From positions 1 to 64,000 of the forward strand of contig BPJU01000001.1 in the NCBI GenBank assembly GCA_026004775.1: 64,000 nucleotides of DNA, in the 5' to 3' direction. Each line of letters opens with the position of its first letter. Position 1 is the stretch's first letter. A program made the position numbers and the translations under genes. Under the pieces are notes generated by a model. That model had not been told where the DNA came from. It ran no database searches and worked only from the letters and a program-made list of their open reading frames with translations. Origin of the DNA: Pirellulaceae bacterium. Its GTDB lineage: Bacteria; Planctomycetota; Planctomycetia; Pirellulales; Pirellulaceae. This document shows, one piece after another, positions 18,289 through 26,806 of this stretch.

Positions 18289-18567
18289 GATTTCCTCCGT
18301 CCCCCTCTGGTGGAGCGTCCGGGTGAGGGTCTCGTTCTTCTATCCTCCTCAGGCCAGCGAAGAACCTGGTCTCCCGCTGCCTAGTACCCAACAGATCCTT
18401 CGCTACGCTCAGGGTGACGTTTTCCATTTTCAAAATCGCGCGCCCTCGTTGGGCTCGGGCGCATCTCAGGGCTAAAGTTGCTGTCATGTTGGAAAGCCTG
18501 ACCTACTTCTCCAAATCGCACGCCCTCGCTGCGCTCGGGCGCACGTAAGGGGTAAAGGAGTAAAGGT
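18289..18567 (-). other. Spacer between the FGE-fold gene and the reverse transcriptase start
   Basis: In a DGR the template repeat often lies here. I see no adenine-rich copy of the gene's 3' end. Instead there are two copies of a GC-rich palindromic motif (GCCCTCGCTGCGCTCGGGC at about 18521 and a variant at 18441). Confidence 0.45.
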
Positions 18568-19326
18568 TCAAGGTATAAGACTCCTCGCCACGCGAAACCC
18601 GACGTCGGGGTAGCGGACGTCCGGGGGCAAGTCGTAGCGGAACGCACACCGGAAGTAGTCGGGGTAGTCGATGCTCCACGATCCCCCGCGCAACACACGG
18701 GACCATTCCGAACTCGGCGGACGCCGATCCCCTTGCTTGTACCGCTCGTACGCACCCCTGTCGTACCAGTCCGCGCACCACTCCCACACGTTCCCGGCCA
18801 TCTGATAATGCCCCCACGGGCTACAACCCTCCGGGTAGCTCCACACACGGCACGTCGTTTCCTTGCCTCTGTTGGTCCCGTTGCGGCATTTGGTCGTATC
18901 CCACTCGTTCCCCCAGGGATACTCCCGACCGTCCGTCCCTCGCGCTGCCTTCTCCCACTCCAACTCGGTCGGCAAGCGCAATCCCGCCCATTGGCAATAC
19001 GCCTGAGCATCTTCCCAACTGACACACACCACCGGATGGTCCGCCTTCTCGGCTGGGAAGCTCTTCCCTGACCAGATCGGCAGTCCATCAGCCGGCCTGG
19101 GCGGACGGTGACCTGTGCCCTCCACAAACCGCTTGTACTGGGCGTTGGTCACTGGGTGGATGGCCAGGTAGTACGGCGGCAATTCGACCGCAAACGGCCC
19201 GCCGCCTTCGTTGCTGCCCGGCCCGCCCGCCAGGAACTTCCCACCGGGAACCAGCAACAGGAGGCTGCCGTCCTTTTCGTTCTCCACCGGCCACTGCGGC
19301 AGCGTTGTTGAGGTTGCTGGGGCCAT
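18568..19326 (-). CDS. FGE/SUMF1-fold protein, probable DGR variable protein
   Basis: A 252-residue protein of the formylglycine-generating-enzyme (C-type-lectin-like) fold: PGGKFLAGG, then [58 protein letters not shown] and GFRVARS at the C-terminus. The two active-site cysteines of true FGE are missing (the corresponding stretch reads [13 protein letters not shown]), so it should not modify sulfatases. Between RGGSW and VGFRV nearly all the exposed positions (S, I, D, Y, D, Y, F, Y, D, V, Y, D, V) use codons ending in C, as expected when AAC codons of a template are adenine-mutagenised. AAGGAG lies 7 bases before the ATG. A 67-residue gene ends three bases upstream. Confidence 0.8.
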   Translation of the reverse strand: MAPATSTTLPQWPVENEKDGSLLLLVPGGKFLAGGPGSNEGGGPFAVELPPYYLAIHPVTNAQYKRFVEGTGHRPPRPADGLPIWSGKSFPAEKADHPVVCVSWEDAQAYCQWAGLRLPTELEWEKAARGTDGREYPWGNEWDTTKCRNGTNRGKETTCRVWSYPEGCSPWGHYQMAGNVWEWCADWYDRGAYERYKQGDRRPPSSEWSRVLRGGSWSIDYPDYFRCAFRYDLPPDVRYPDVGFRVARSLIP

Positions 19327-19329
19327 GGG

Positions 19330-19533
19330 CTATCTCCTTGCCCGTGTGTCCCGGCCACCGCACTTGGCAGCCGCCGGGCCGATGCCCAGTTCCCTCTCGA
19401 TCTGGGCATCTACCCAGGCCTGGATCGAGGGGTCCTCCTCGGCCACCTCGATCCACAGGGCCTTGTGGGTCTCAGGCCTAAGCCGCACAATGACCGTCCG
19501 CGCCGACGCGGTATCTCGAATTTCTTCCGGCAT
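19330..19533 (-). CDS. Small ribbon-helix-helix-like protein paired with the FGE-fold gene
   Basis: A 67-residue protein whose core reads ARTVIVRLRPETHKALWIEV, a beta strand followed by a helix as in CopG/Arc-type DNA-binding proteins, then a second helix PSIQAWVDAQIERELG. I start it at the second of two close ATG codons because AGGAG lies about 6 bases before it; longer frames reach 19608. It stops three bases before the FGE-fold gene, so the two are surely cotranscribed and probably coupled. It could autoregulate the pair or serve as a DGR accessory protein. No toxin partner is present. Confidence 0.6.
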   Translation of the reverse strand: MPEEIRDTASARTVIVRLRPETHKALWIEVAEEDPSIQAWVDAQIERELGIGPAAAKCGGRDTRARR

Positions 19534-19739
19534 CGACATCTCCTCTGACGACGAGAAAATGGGTAACCTGCTACCGGCCACGCACCTTATAGCCTGTAAT
19601 TCATCCATGATTCCATTTATTCCAGGTTATTCCAGGACTATTGTCAATTCCTTTTGCCAAGAACGTTGGCTGGCCGTGGTCCAGATGACCCGGCATTTGA
19701 GGACGGAGTGGGCGGGCAGCGGGGTAGGGGGGGACGCCA

Positions 19740-19939
19740 TTTTGCCGGCGCAGGTGCTCAACCCGAGTTTGCCGGCGTGGGTGGCGGTCGATGCACAGCT
19801 TGTGCGGACGTGGCTGCGGTGCATACCGGCGGGGCGTCTGGGCAGGCCGGATGCCATCCGCGGGTTGGCGGTGTTGTTGGCCTCGGACGTGTGGGCGTGG
19901 ATTACGGAGGCGCTCATCCCCATGGATGGGGGAACCTAG
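19740..19939 (+). pseudogene. 3' remnant of a short-chain dehydrogenase/reductase gene
   Basis: The frame ends in IPAGRLGRPDAIRGLAVLLA, then ITEALIPMDGG, a near-standard SDR C-terminus (IPLGRLGRPEEIAG and ITGxxIPVDGG). Nothing upstream resembles the nucleotide-binding or catalytic part, so only about the last 60 codons remain. Confidence 0.75.
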
Positions 19940-20261
19940 CGATGAAGCTGGGCGGGTCGCTGCGGCGAGGGCAGGCGGTGAGGTCGACTTGCCCCCGGAC
20001 TCGGCAGATGTTGTGGGTCTTGGCCTCAACGTACGTAGGTAGCGACCAGGGCAACGTTGCCAGACGGCGATGGTTGCGTCTTTCGGACAAGGTTCCTGTC
20101 GCACGAATGCCGGCCGAGTTGGAGTCAATAATGCGCAGGTCTAACAACGGCTTTTAGCCGACGGCGCTTTACGCCGCTGCTGATGCCGACCATTACAGCT
20201 CCGGTACCTTACGGCTCGACGTTCATCCCCGTCGGGTCAATTTTTCACGACTCACGTCCAA
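19940..20261. other. Non-coding stretch
   Basis: About 320 bases with no supportable gene. It links the SDR remnant to the repeat-rich leader of the Rhs locus. Confidence 0.45.
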
Positions 20262-20400
20262 ACTGCACCTTCTGAGAAAAGCTAATATTAAGCTGCGAGG
20301 GCCGCCAGGCGAAGTAGGAGGCGCCGATTTTTGTCGGTACCCATCGCACACCCAGTAATGGCGGGGATTTTTTTCCGCAGAATGGGCAGCTACGACGTTT
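20262..20400 (+). repeat. Dispersed repeat, family 2, copy 1
   Basis: Begins CTTCTGAGAAAAGCTAATAT and continues through AAGCTGCGAGGGCCGCC to TTCCGCAGAATGG. A diverged copy lies at 30112-30240 in the same orientation, and the first 50 bases recur inverted at 33880-33930. Confidence 0.75.
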
Positions 20401-20449
20401 GGCGACGATGCGAATGCGCCAGCCGGCGATGCGGCGCGTTCCGCTTGTA

Positions 20450-20650
20450 TCGTGGCACGGGCGTCTCGGCCGTGAAAAGTAGCACGGCCGTCTCGGCCGT
20501 GTGGGCCACCCAAGATGCTGGTTAAAGCCGGTGTAAAACGCCGGCTGCGTAGCCCAGACGTCCTTGTGATGGAAGATCCTCTCCCCACGGGCGAGGACGC
20601 CCGTGCCACGGCCGTGTGGGTTACCCAAGATGCTGGTTCACTCCGGTGTA
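20450..20650. repeat. Short direct repeats ACCCAAGATGCTGGTT
   Basis: The string ACCCAAGATGCTGGTT occurs near 20507 and 20623, each following GCCGTGTGGG, and a third variant (ACCCAAGACGCTGGTT) precedes the REPIN at about 33562. No coding content. Confidence 0.7.
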
Positions 20651-20675
20651 GCGCGATCTTGACCTTGGTTCGTAG

Positions 20676-20721
20676 CGGAAGTCGCTAGGCGGCTGCGCGA
20701 GCAGCCGCCGTAAGACTTCCG
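20676..20721 (+). repeat. Single REP-like hairpin with GTAG head
   Basis: Preceded by GTAG, the sequence folds as an 8-bp outer stem CGGAAGTC/GACTTCCG, two opposed 4-base internal loops (GCTA, GTAA), a perfect 9-bp inner stem GGCGGCTGC/GCAGCCGCC and a GCGA loop. The same 8-4-9-4-9-4-8 architecture recurs in the REPIN copies at 30346 and 33612. Confidence 0.85.
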
Positions 20722-20759
20722 ACACAAGACTTCCTCCAAAAAATTTTTCGAAAATTTTC

Positions 20760-20790
20760 TTGACAACCGCCTCGGCCCACGCTTTATAAT
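20760..20790 (+). promoter_or_regulatory. Strong promoter candidate for the Rhs locus
   Basis: Both boxes are perfect consensus (TTGACA and TATAAT), separated by 19 bases, slightly longer than ideal. An A/T-rich stretch with AAATTTTTCGAAAATTTTC directly upstream could act as an UP element. The leader from here to the Rhs ATG at 21085 would be about 290 bases. Confidence 0.6.
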
Positions 20791-21084
20791 CACCCTCGTG
20801 TAGGGGGACGTGCTGATTCAGCATCGCGAGTTCACAACAACCGCGTTGCGGACAACCGGCTATCGAAAGCCAGTTCTGCAGCGAACCGACGAGCAGGATG
20901 CTCCGCCGGCAAGAACCTCCTCGGTGGTTCAGAAGACCTTCTCGTAAGGATTCGAGGGGCAGGTCTCACAAAGAGTTCGGCATTGAGTACAGCGGCGCGC
21001 TTCTTTCTTGGCTGCGCGTGTGCTCAACGAGCCAACGTGACAAAGGAGCAGCGGTCAGTTCTCTTTTAGGATAAGGGGTGTCTC
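20791..21084 (+). other. Long untranslated leader of the Rhs gene
   Basis: About 290 bases without an ORF between the promoter and the Rhs start. The ribosome site AGGATAAGGGG lies near its end. I could not assign a known riboswitch. Confidence 0.45.
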
Positions 21085-22018
21085 ATGAACCGCACGAGTT
21101 GGATTGAGCTAGTACTTTCGGGGGGGAGGGGGACTAACCTCTAAGCGGAAAAACCGTAAGCGCCGAGCCAATACCCGCCTCACGCTCATGCTCGAAGCGC
21201 TCGAAGATCGACGTCTCTTGAACGCCTCGCCCATCGCCCGCAACGATCTTGCTTACTACACACCTGTTGACCAACCACTGGTCGTCGATTCCACCAGCAG
21301 CCTCCTGATTAACGACTTCGATCCGGACGGTGGCACCTTGTCGGCAAGCGTCGTCGCGAACCCTCAAAACGGCACGCTCACCGATTTTGACCCCACGTCG
21401 GGCACTTTCACCTACGTTCCCAATGCCGGCTTTAGCGGCATCGATCGCTTCACATACCAGTTGTCCGACGGCCAAGCCAGTAGCTCGGTGGCCACGGTGC
21501 AGATCGCTGTGGGTGGCCCGTTCGGCGGGAAGCTCAACGACGAGGAGTTTTCGCCCGCCGAGGCCGATCGGTCGGCAACGGGCGTGCTCTTGGCAAGCGG
21601 AGCGCTTACGCGCGAGGAACTTCTCACACCTTCGGTCAAGCTGGTGTACAACTCGCTTACGATCCCCAAGGCACTCGTGCCGCTCGAGACGTTCCTTGTG
21701 CCCGATGCGGCGGTACCGGATGAGATCCGGGCGCGGTTGGTTTTCAATGGCGTGGCCGGTGACGAATACTCGTTCGATCCCGGCACGCTCCAGCCGGGCG
21801 ACTCGCTGCGCATCGTGCTTTCGGCCGACGCTACGGCGCTTCCCACGGGCCGCTACCCGTACACGATCGAGCTTCGGGCGCGCTACGGCCAGGAGCTTCA
21901 AGCACGCAGCTACGATGGCTTTGTGGCGGTAGTGAACCGCTCCACGAGCGACTGGGCCTTTGGCCGCGGCTGGCAGCTTGGAGGTCTTGATCAGCTTTAT
22001 CCGGAACCTTTCGCGGTC
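21085..22018 (+). pseudogene. N-terminal part of a large Rhs surface protein, frameshifted and truncated
   Basis: Starts at ATG 21085 (MNRTSWIELVLSGG) and must shift frame in a run of seven G at 21120-21126 to reach SKRKNRKRRANTR and LMLEALEDRRLLN, the planctomycete export signal. With six G the frame is continuous. Next comes a cadherin-like/Ig repeat (about 75 residues, ARNDLAYYTPVDQPLVV to YQLSDG), a second beta-rich stretch, and the Rhs entry motif WAFGRGWQLGGLDQLYPEP. The gene then breaks off where a dispersed repeat begins. The Rhs core resumes at 22421 without the part between. Probably a former full-length secreted Rhs toxin gene. Confidence 0.8.
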
Positions 22019-22170
22019 AGAAAATGAACGCAAACGTATCTACCCGCTACGTGGCTGCGCGCAACACTGGGGAATCGACCGTATGGTTCCTCGCACCCAG
22101 GCCGTTGGGCTGGGCTAAACAAAAGGCGGCCTTTCAGGCCCCTGGTTGCGAGCAACTCAAGAACGGTGTC
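22016..22170 (-). repeat. Fragment of a dispersed ~465-bp inverted-repeat element
   Basis: From CGGTCAGAAAATGAACGC onwards it matches the inverse of 54250-54407 and, in part, of 49780-49870. The start of the match is where the Rhs reading frame is lost, so insertion of this element probably truncated the gene. Confidence 0.75.
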
Positions 22171-22420
22171 GGCGCAGGCTTACAATTCTCTGTTGTCGAC
22201 CGGCTTATTCGGGATGGCGGCATATTACCCCATGTGACCAAACCGGCAAACGATAGTCCGGCCGCAAAGAGACCGATTATAAATAGCCCGCTCCGAAAAC
22301 CTGGTTAAGTTACTCTCCGTGTTCTCTGTGTGCTCCGTGGCTAGAGCCAATAGCTGTGTCCTCTGCGGCTAACGCCAATAGCCGAGGACGCCAGCTACAA
22401 GCTCTGAGGCTGGCACGAAT
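22171..22420. other. Non-coding junction
   Basis: Between the dispersed-repeat fragment and the resumed Rhs core. It contains two related strings (AGAGCCAATAGC and AACGCCAATAGC) but no gene. Confidence 0.4.
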
Positions 22421-24656
22421 GTGGCTCGGCTGGATGGCGACGCTGCGCGCTTGACAAGCGGTACGCTGGCGCGCGAAATTAGCTATTCGTGGGACATCGG
22501 TACGAGACTCGTTGCGGCTTCGGATCCGGATAGTAGCTATACGCTGGCGTACGATGACTTGGATCGCCTCGTAAGCATTGACAATCAGGGGACACCGAAC
22601 ATTCCACGAGTAGTCTTGAATTCCTCATACGATGCTTCGGGCAACCGCACGCGGCTTGCGGCCGTGATCGACGGGACGGACGATTTTGTGAACGATTACA
22701 CGTACGATCTACTCAATCGCATGACACGAGTCGACCAGTCCGGTGTGGCGGGCGGCCATGCGGTGGCCGAAAAGCGAGTCGATATGGCGTATAACTCGCT
22801 GGGGCAGTTTACCCAGATTGTGCGTTATAGTGCTCTTTCCGGTACGCCGTCGGATGAGGTGGCTACTTCTGTTTACACGTACGATGCCGCGCACCGGTTG
22901 GTGGGTTTGTCACACAATCGAGGCGGCCAGCCGCTCTTTACGCCTTATAGTTGGACGTATGATCCGCTGGACCGCATCATCGAGATGGTGAACTCGGACG
23001 GAACGAGCGTTTTTACGTACGACCAGACGGATCAGCTTACGGGTGCGGACCATTCTTATCAGACGGACGAGGTCTACCAGTACGACGCGAACGGCAACCG
23101 CACGGGCGGCGGGTATGTTACCGGGAGCAACAACCAGCTTCTGGAGGACGGCACGTATCGGTACGAGTACGATGCGGAAGGCAATCGCACGGCGAAAGAA
23201 ACGATAGCCACGGGTGAGCGTGAAGAGTACACGTGGGACCACCGCAATCGGCTGGTGAGGTTTTTGAGGAAAGACGCACAAGGCGCCATCGTGCTGGATG
23301 TGCATTATTCGTACGACGTATTTGACCGGCGGATAGGCAAGACGGTGGATCCGGACGGGGATGGGCCTCAAGGAGCCGTCGTTTACCTGGTTCGTTTATG
23401 ACAATCCGTCGGTGGTCACCGGCGCCTCGGATCCGGCTCTTGTGGGAGCGGACCACATTGTGCTGGAGTTTACCGGCTCTCAGCCGGCCGTGCTCAAGTA
23501 TCGGTATTTGCATGGCCCGGTGGTGGACCAGGTATTTGCTCGCGAGGACGTGGAGTCCTTATGGCAGCCGGGCGAGGTGTTATGGGCTTTGGGCGACCAT
23601 TTGGGCACGGTGCGCGACTTGATTGACAGTGCGGGCAACGTGGTGAACCACCTAAGGTACGAAGCCTTTGGGCGGATTACGTCCGAGACGAACGCGGCGG
23701 TGGATTTCTTGTTTGCCTACACCGGCCGCGAGCGCGAGGAGGAATCGGGCCTTTTCTATTACCGAGCCCGCTATTATGACCCTGCCGTCGGGCGTTTTAT
23801 CAGCGAGGATCCGTTGGGGTTCGCGGCGGGGGATGGGAATCTGGCCCGGTACGTCGGTAATTACGTGCTGTCTGTTACGGACCCCTCAGGGTTACAAGAA
23901 CGGAGAAATGGGCGATTTGTGGGTCCACCTTCTGCCTGGGGATACTACTCCGGTTGGAATCGTGAGGTTGGTCCCGACTTGGACCGCAGTTTCGGCTTTA
24001 TTGTCGATCCCATCGAGCCAAAGTACTCGCCTCCTGTCGATATAGTACCATCGCCGGTTCCGAAGGACTTTCCCCCTCTTCCGCGCGAACGCTCTAGTCG
24101 TCGGCAACGTGACTGGATTGATAAGCGAGGTTGCATCGGACTTTGTCAATGGCGTCTCGGATTAGTACCAGACTCCTCACTTATTTCCTCCAATCCTATA
24201 GGGAAGATTCCAATTCCGTTTATGGCGCCAGGCGTAGTCCTATTCACAAGTCCGGTAGACGCAAAAGATTACGCCCAAATTGTGTTCCAAAATGGCGGGA
24301 ACCCGCGTTATTTTATATTTCAGTCGACAGTTCCATGGGGCTACTTCGGCACGCCTCCAAGGTATACTCCCTCAACTCGGTTTCGCAGCGAAGTCGACCC
24401 AAAGTATGTTGCCCTGTACATGGGAAAGGCGTTCAACTTTGTCACAGTCCATTGGGACTTTTCAACACGTAAGTGGCGTTATGAGTGGATGGAAGGGGGC
24501 TCGATGACTCCAGGAGCACAGCGGAGGTTCACTGACAAGCTGCCTCAACTTAGCCCTCCTGGTTCCGTGCCAGGCCTCGTGGTGATTGGGGTTATCGATG
24601 TGAGCAAACAGGAGGGACATCCATTTTCTCCGCCGGAAGCGCCCTGGTGGCATTAG
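22421..24656 (+). pseudogene. Rhs core with C-terminal toxin module CT1, frameshifted
   Basis: The core has many YD repeats (YTLAYDDLDRL, YTYDLLNRMTRVDQS, YSWTYDPLDRI, YEYDAEGNRTAKET) and ends at the conserved RARYYDPAVGRFISEDPLGF, after which the polymorphic domain begins. Compared with the copy at 30700 one extra G near 23371 (CAAGGAGCC instead of CAAGAGCC) breaks the frame. The 5' part of the gene is absent. The C-terminal module, about 240 residues from LQERRNGRFVG to the stop, has no domain I recognise; it is Pro-rich at first and has a Trp- and aromatic-rich end. The next gene starts 12 bases later and is its likely immunity gene. Confidence 0.85.
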
Positions 24657-24667
24657 GTGATATATAT

Positions 24668-25597
24668 ATGCTCGGCTTGTACTTCCTATTCGCAAGGGCT
24701 ACCTTGGTTGGAGCTTGTGGCATACTTACGGCCTTATGCCTAACAGTAATGATTAGCTGTTGTTCTCCGCGCAATTTGCTGCCGCCTCCAACAAAAGCTG
24801 CGGTTCGTGCAATCGCTGAGCTCGAATCAATTGGATGTAGGTGCGAATGGTGGTATGACATTCTACTTGGCAAGCCCGTTGTCTCAGTTTCACAACGATT
24901 CTTTTCTGCCGATGATGTCAACAACGCATTCAGTATTATGGCACGTCACAACGTAGATTTTGTTATAAGTCTGGAACAGGGCACCATGCCCAAGTCGGCG
25001 ACCATTCCTGGCAGTGTTAAAAGATGCGAATGGCTTGATGTGACCGTCCCTGTGGGTGCCACGTTTGTGTTTGAGGATATTGTGGACTTTGAATTAACAC
25101 GAAGTAGTATCGGGGCTGGAATTATTTTTGACTTTTCTGCCTGCAAGCGCTTATCCGGGCTCAAAATATACGATAATCGAGGCGATCGGCAATTTCAGAC
25201 AATACTAGATAAAATGGTGGACCTAAGAAACCTTTATATGGAGAACTACTGTGCAGAAGCGCTGGACCATATACCAGCTTCAACGAGACTTATAAGATTG
25301 CTGGTATCGCATTATCGGGGTGATACGTCACGTATTAACCGCCTTTTGGCCTGCAACGACGGGCGGATGTTATTCGTGGCATTGTGCGACAGCAACATTG
25401 ATCATCAGACTATCGAGTTACTAGCAAGTCTACCGTATCTAGGCATGTTATGGTTGAAAGACCTTGACCTGCCGAGTACTGCGTACGAACCTTTGCGGCA
25501 CTGCAAAGCGTCATATATCGAGTTCGACAATGTGTTGGTTTCCGAAGAGCTTGTCACGCGTCTCAGGGCTAAAGGATGTGCTGTGGGCTTTAAGTGA
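24668..25597 (+). CDS. Candidate membrane-anchored immunity protein for CT1
   Basis: A 309-residue protein with an N-terminal hydrophobic segment (ATLVGACGILTALCLTVMISCC) that could be a lipoprotein or membrane anchor. The rest contains leucine-rich stretches of the kind found in planctomycete LRR-like proteins (LRNLYMEN, LPYLGMLWLKDLDLP). Base composition is clearly more A/T-rich than the Rhs cores on both sides, typical of exchanged toxin/immunity cassettes. It starts 12 bases after CT1 with AGGTGA 7 bases upstream. Its last codons lie on Rhs core sequence (GTGGGCTTTAAGTGACCAC), so its end was formed by recombination into a core copy. Immunity is inferred from position only. Confidence 0.6.
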   Translation: MLGLYFLFARATLVGACGILTALCLTVMISCCSPRNLLPPPTKAAVRAIAELESIGCRCEWWYDILLGKPVVSVSQRFFSADDVNNAFSIMARHNVDFVISLEQGTMPKSATIPGSVKRCEWLDVTVPVGATFVFEDIVDFELTRSSIGAGIIFDFSACKRLSGLKIYDNRGDRQFQTILDKMVDLRNLYMENYCAEALDHIPASTRLIRLLVSHYRGDTSRINRLLACNDGRMLFVALCDSNIDHQTIELLASLPYLGMLWLKDLDLPSTAYEPLRHCKASYIEFDNVLVSEELVTRLRAKGCAVGFK

Positions 25598-26267
25598 CCA
25601 CCTGGGCACGGTGCGCGACTTGATTGATAGTACCGGCAATGTGGTGAACCACCTAAGGTACGAAGCCTTTGGGCGGATTACATCCGAGACGAACGCGGCG
25701 GTGGATTTCTTGTTTGCCTACACGGGCCGCGAGCGAGACGAAGAATCGGGGCTTTTCTATTACCGAGCCCGCTATTATGACCCTGCCGTAGGGCGTTTTA
25801 TCAGCGAGGATCCCCTCGGGTTTGCGGCGGGGGATGCCAACTTAGCCCGATATGTGAGTAATGAATCCCTAATAGCTATTGACCCTACTGGCCAGTCTAA
25901 GATTTCGGTAATCATCAAGATAAGAGGAGTCGTACAAAAAGTCTTAAAACTGGATTACGAGACGTTAATTCGATATGGCAAGAATAAGACTCGAACACAG
26001 ACCGGAAGCAATGTTTTCATCCACATCAGGGACGCCAAATCAGCCGCCCAAAAAATGTCTCCAGTTGGTAAAGCGGTAAAGCACCCTCGCAACGACCTTG
26101 GTCACCCGCCACCTTATCATCCCGTGGTTGATTACACTCCGGATGGAGAGCCTATTACGACGGGCACGCCTCATGTCTCGGACCAATACATTGGCCGTCC
26201 GCCTGGAGTGATTCCCACCATACCATCGACGGACTTGACAGACGACGAGATAGAAGAACTAATGTAA
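25575..26267 (+). pseudogene. Orphan Rhs core end with toxin module CT2, cut by IS66
   Basis: Contains only the last 85 residues of the Rhs core (LWALSDHLGTVRDLIDSTG to GRFISEDPLGFAAGDANL) followed by a different C-terminal module of about 130 residues (KISVIIKIRGVVQKVL, then HPRNDLGHPPPYHPVVDY). The stop codon TAA is formed by the first bases of the IS66 terminal repeat, so the native C-terminus is missing. No ribosome site or start belongs to it: it is a silent cassette of the kind that recombines onto an upstream Rhs core. I do not recognise the toxin fold; the His-rich HPPPYHP could be catalytic. No immunity gene remains. Confidence 0.75.
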
Positions 26268-26284
26268 GCGTACACCGGCACCAT
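26264..26284 (+). repeat. IS66 terminal inverted repeat, left
   Basis: Perfect inverted match to 29705-29725. It supplies the stop codon of the interrupted CT2 module. Confidence 0.9.
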
Positions 26285-26806
26285 GGGGCACCGGCCGGCT
26301 CGGATGGCGGTAGCGGTTGCGGGAAGTCGGCCGGACAGGCTCCGTGGGCGTCGACTTAAGGGCGAGCGGTTCATCGAACGATCACGGCGGTCATCGGCAC
26401 GGCCGTTGTAGCTGGTGATGGCCCGCCCGACGGGCAGAGGAATCCACGTTCGCAGCGTCGTCGCATGAGCTCAGCGCAACCTCGGCTTCCGTATCACGAA
26501 AGCCGAAGCCGCTTCGGCCACACATACCCAAGCTCACCGCGCACCAACGGAATCAATCAACAAGAAGCGCCCGATATGCGCCCAACTAGACGCGCAGAAA
26601 TTCTCCACAAGACCAAACAAGTCTCTGCCAGGACAGCTTGCGAAAATGTTCAGAGCACTACTTCGCGGGATTCGCCTCGAGCGCAAAGCAATCCACCTTC
26701 GACAACGAGTGCGCCCGATACGGTACCTGGCCACCGGCGAAGTCGATCGACCAATACTTTGATGGAAACTCGACGGTGCTGTGCCCCCTACCCGCACAGC
26801 ACGCCC
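26285..26806. other. Unexplained tail of the IS66 element
   Basis: About 520 bases between the terminal repeat and the tnpC stop. ORFs exist in both directions but read as low-complexity Ser/Arg/Pro/Thr and match nothing I know. It may be a decayed passenger gene. Confidence 0.4.

Noticed and set aside
18289-18567. DGR template repeat between the variable gene and the RT start
   Set aside because: No sequence there resembles the gene's 3' end with adenines at the variable positions.
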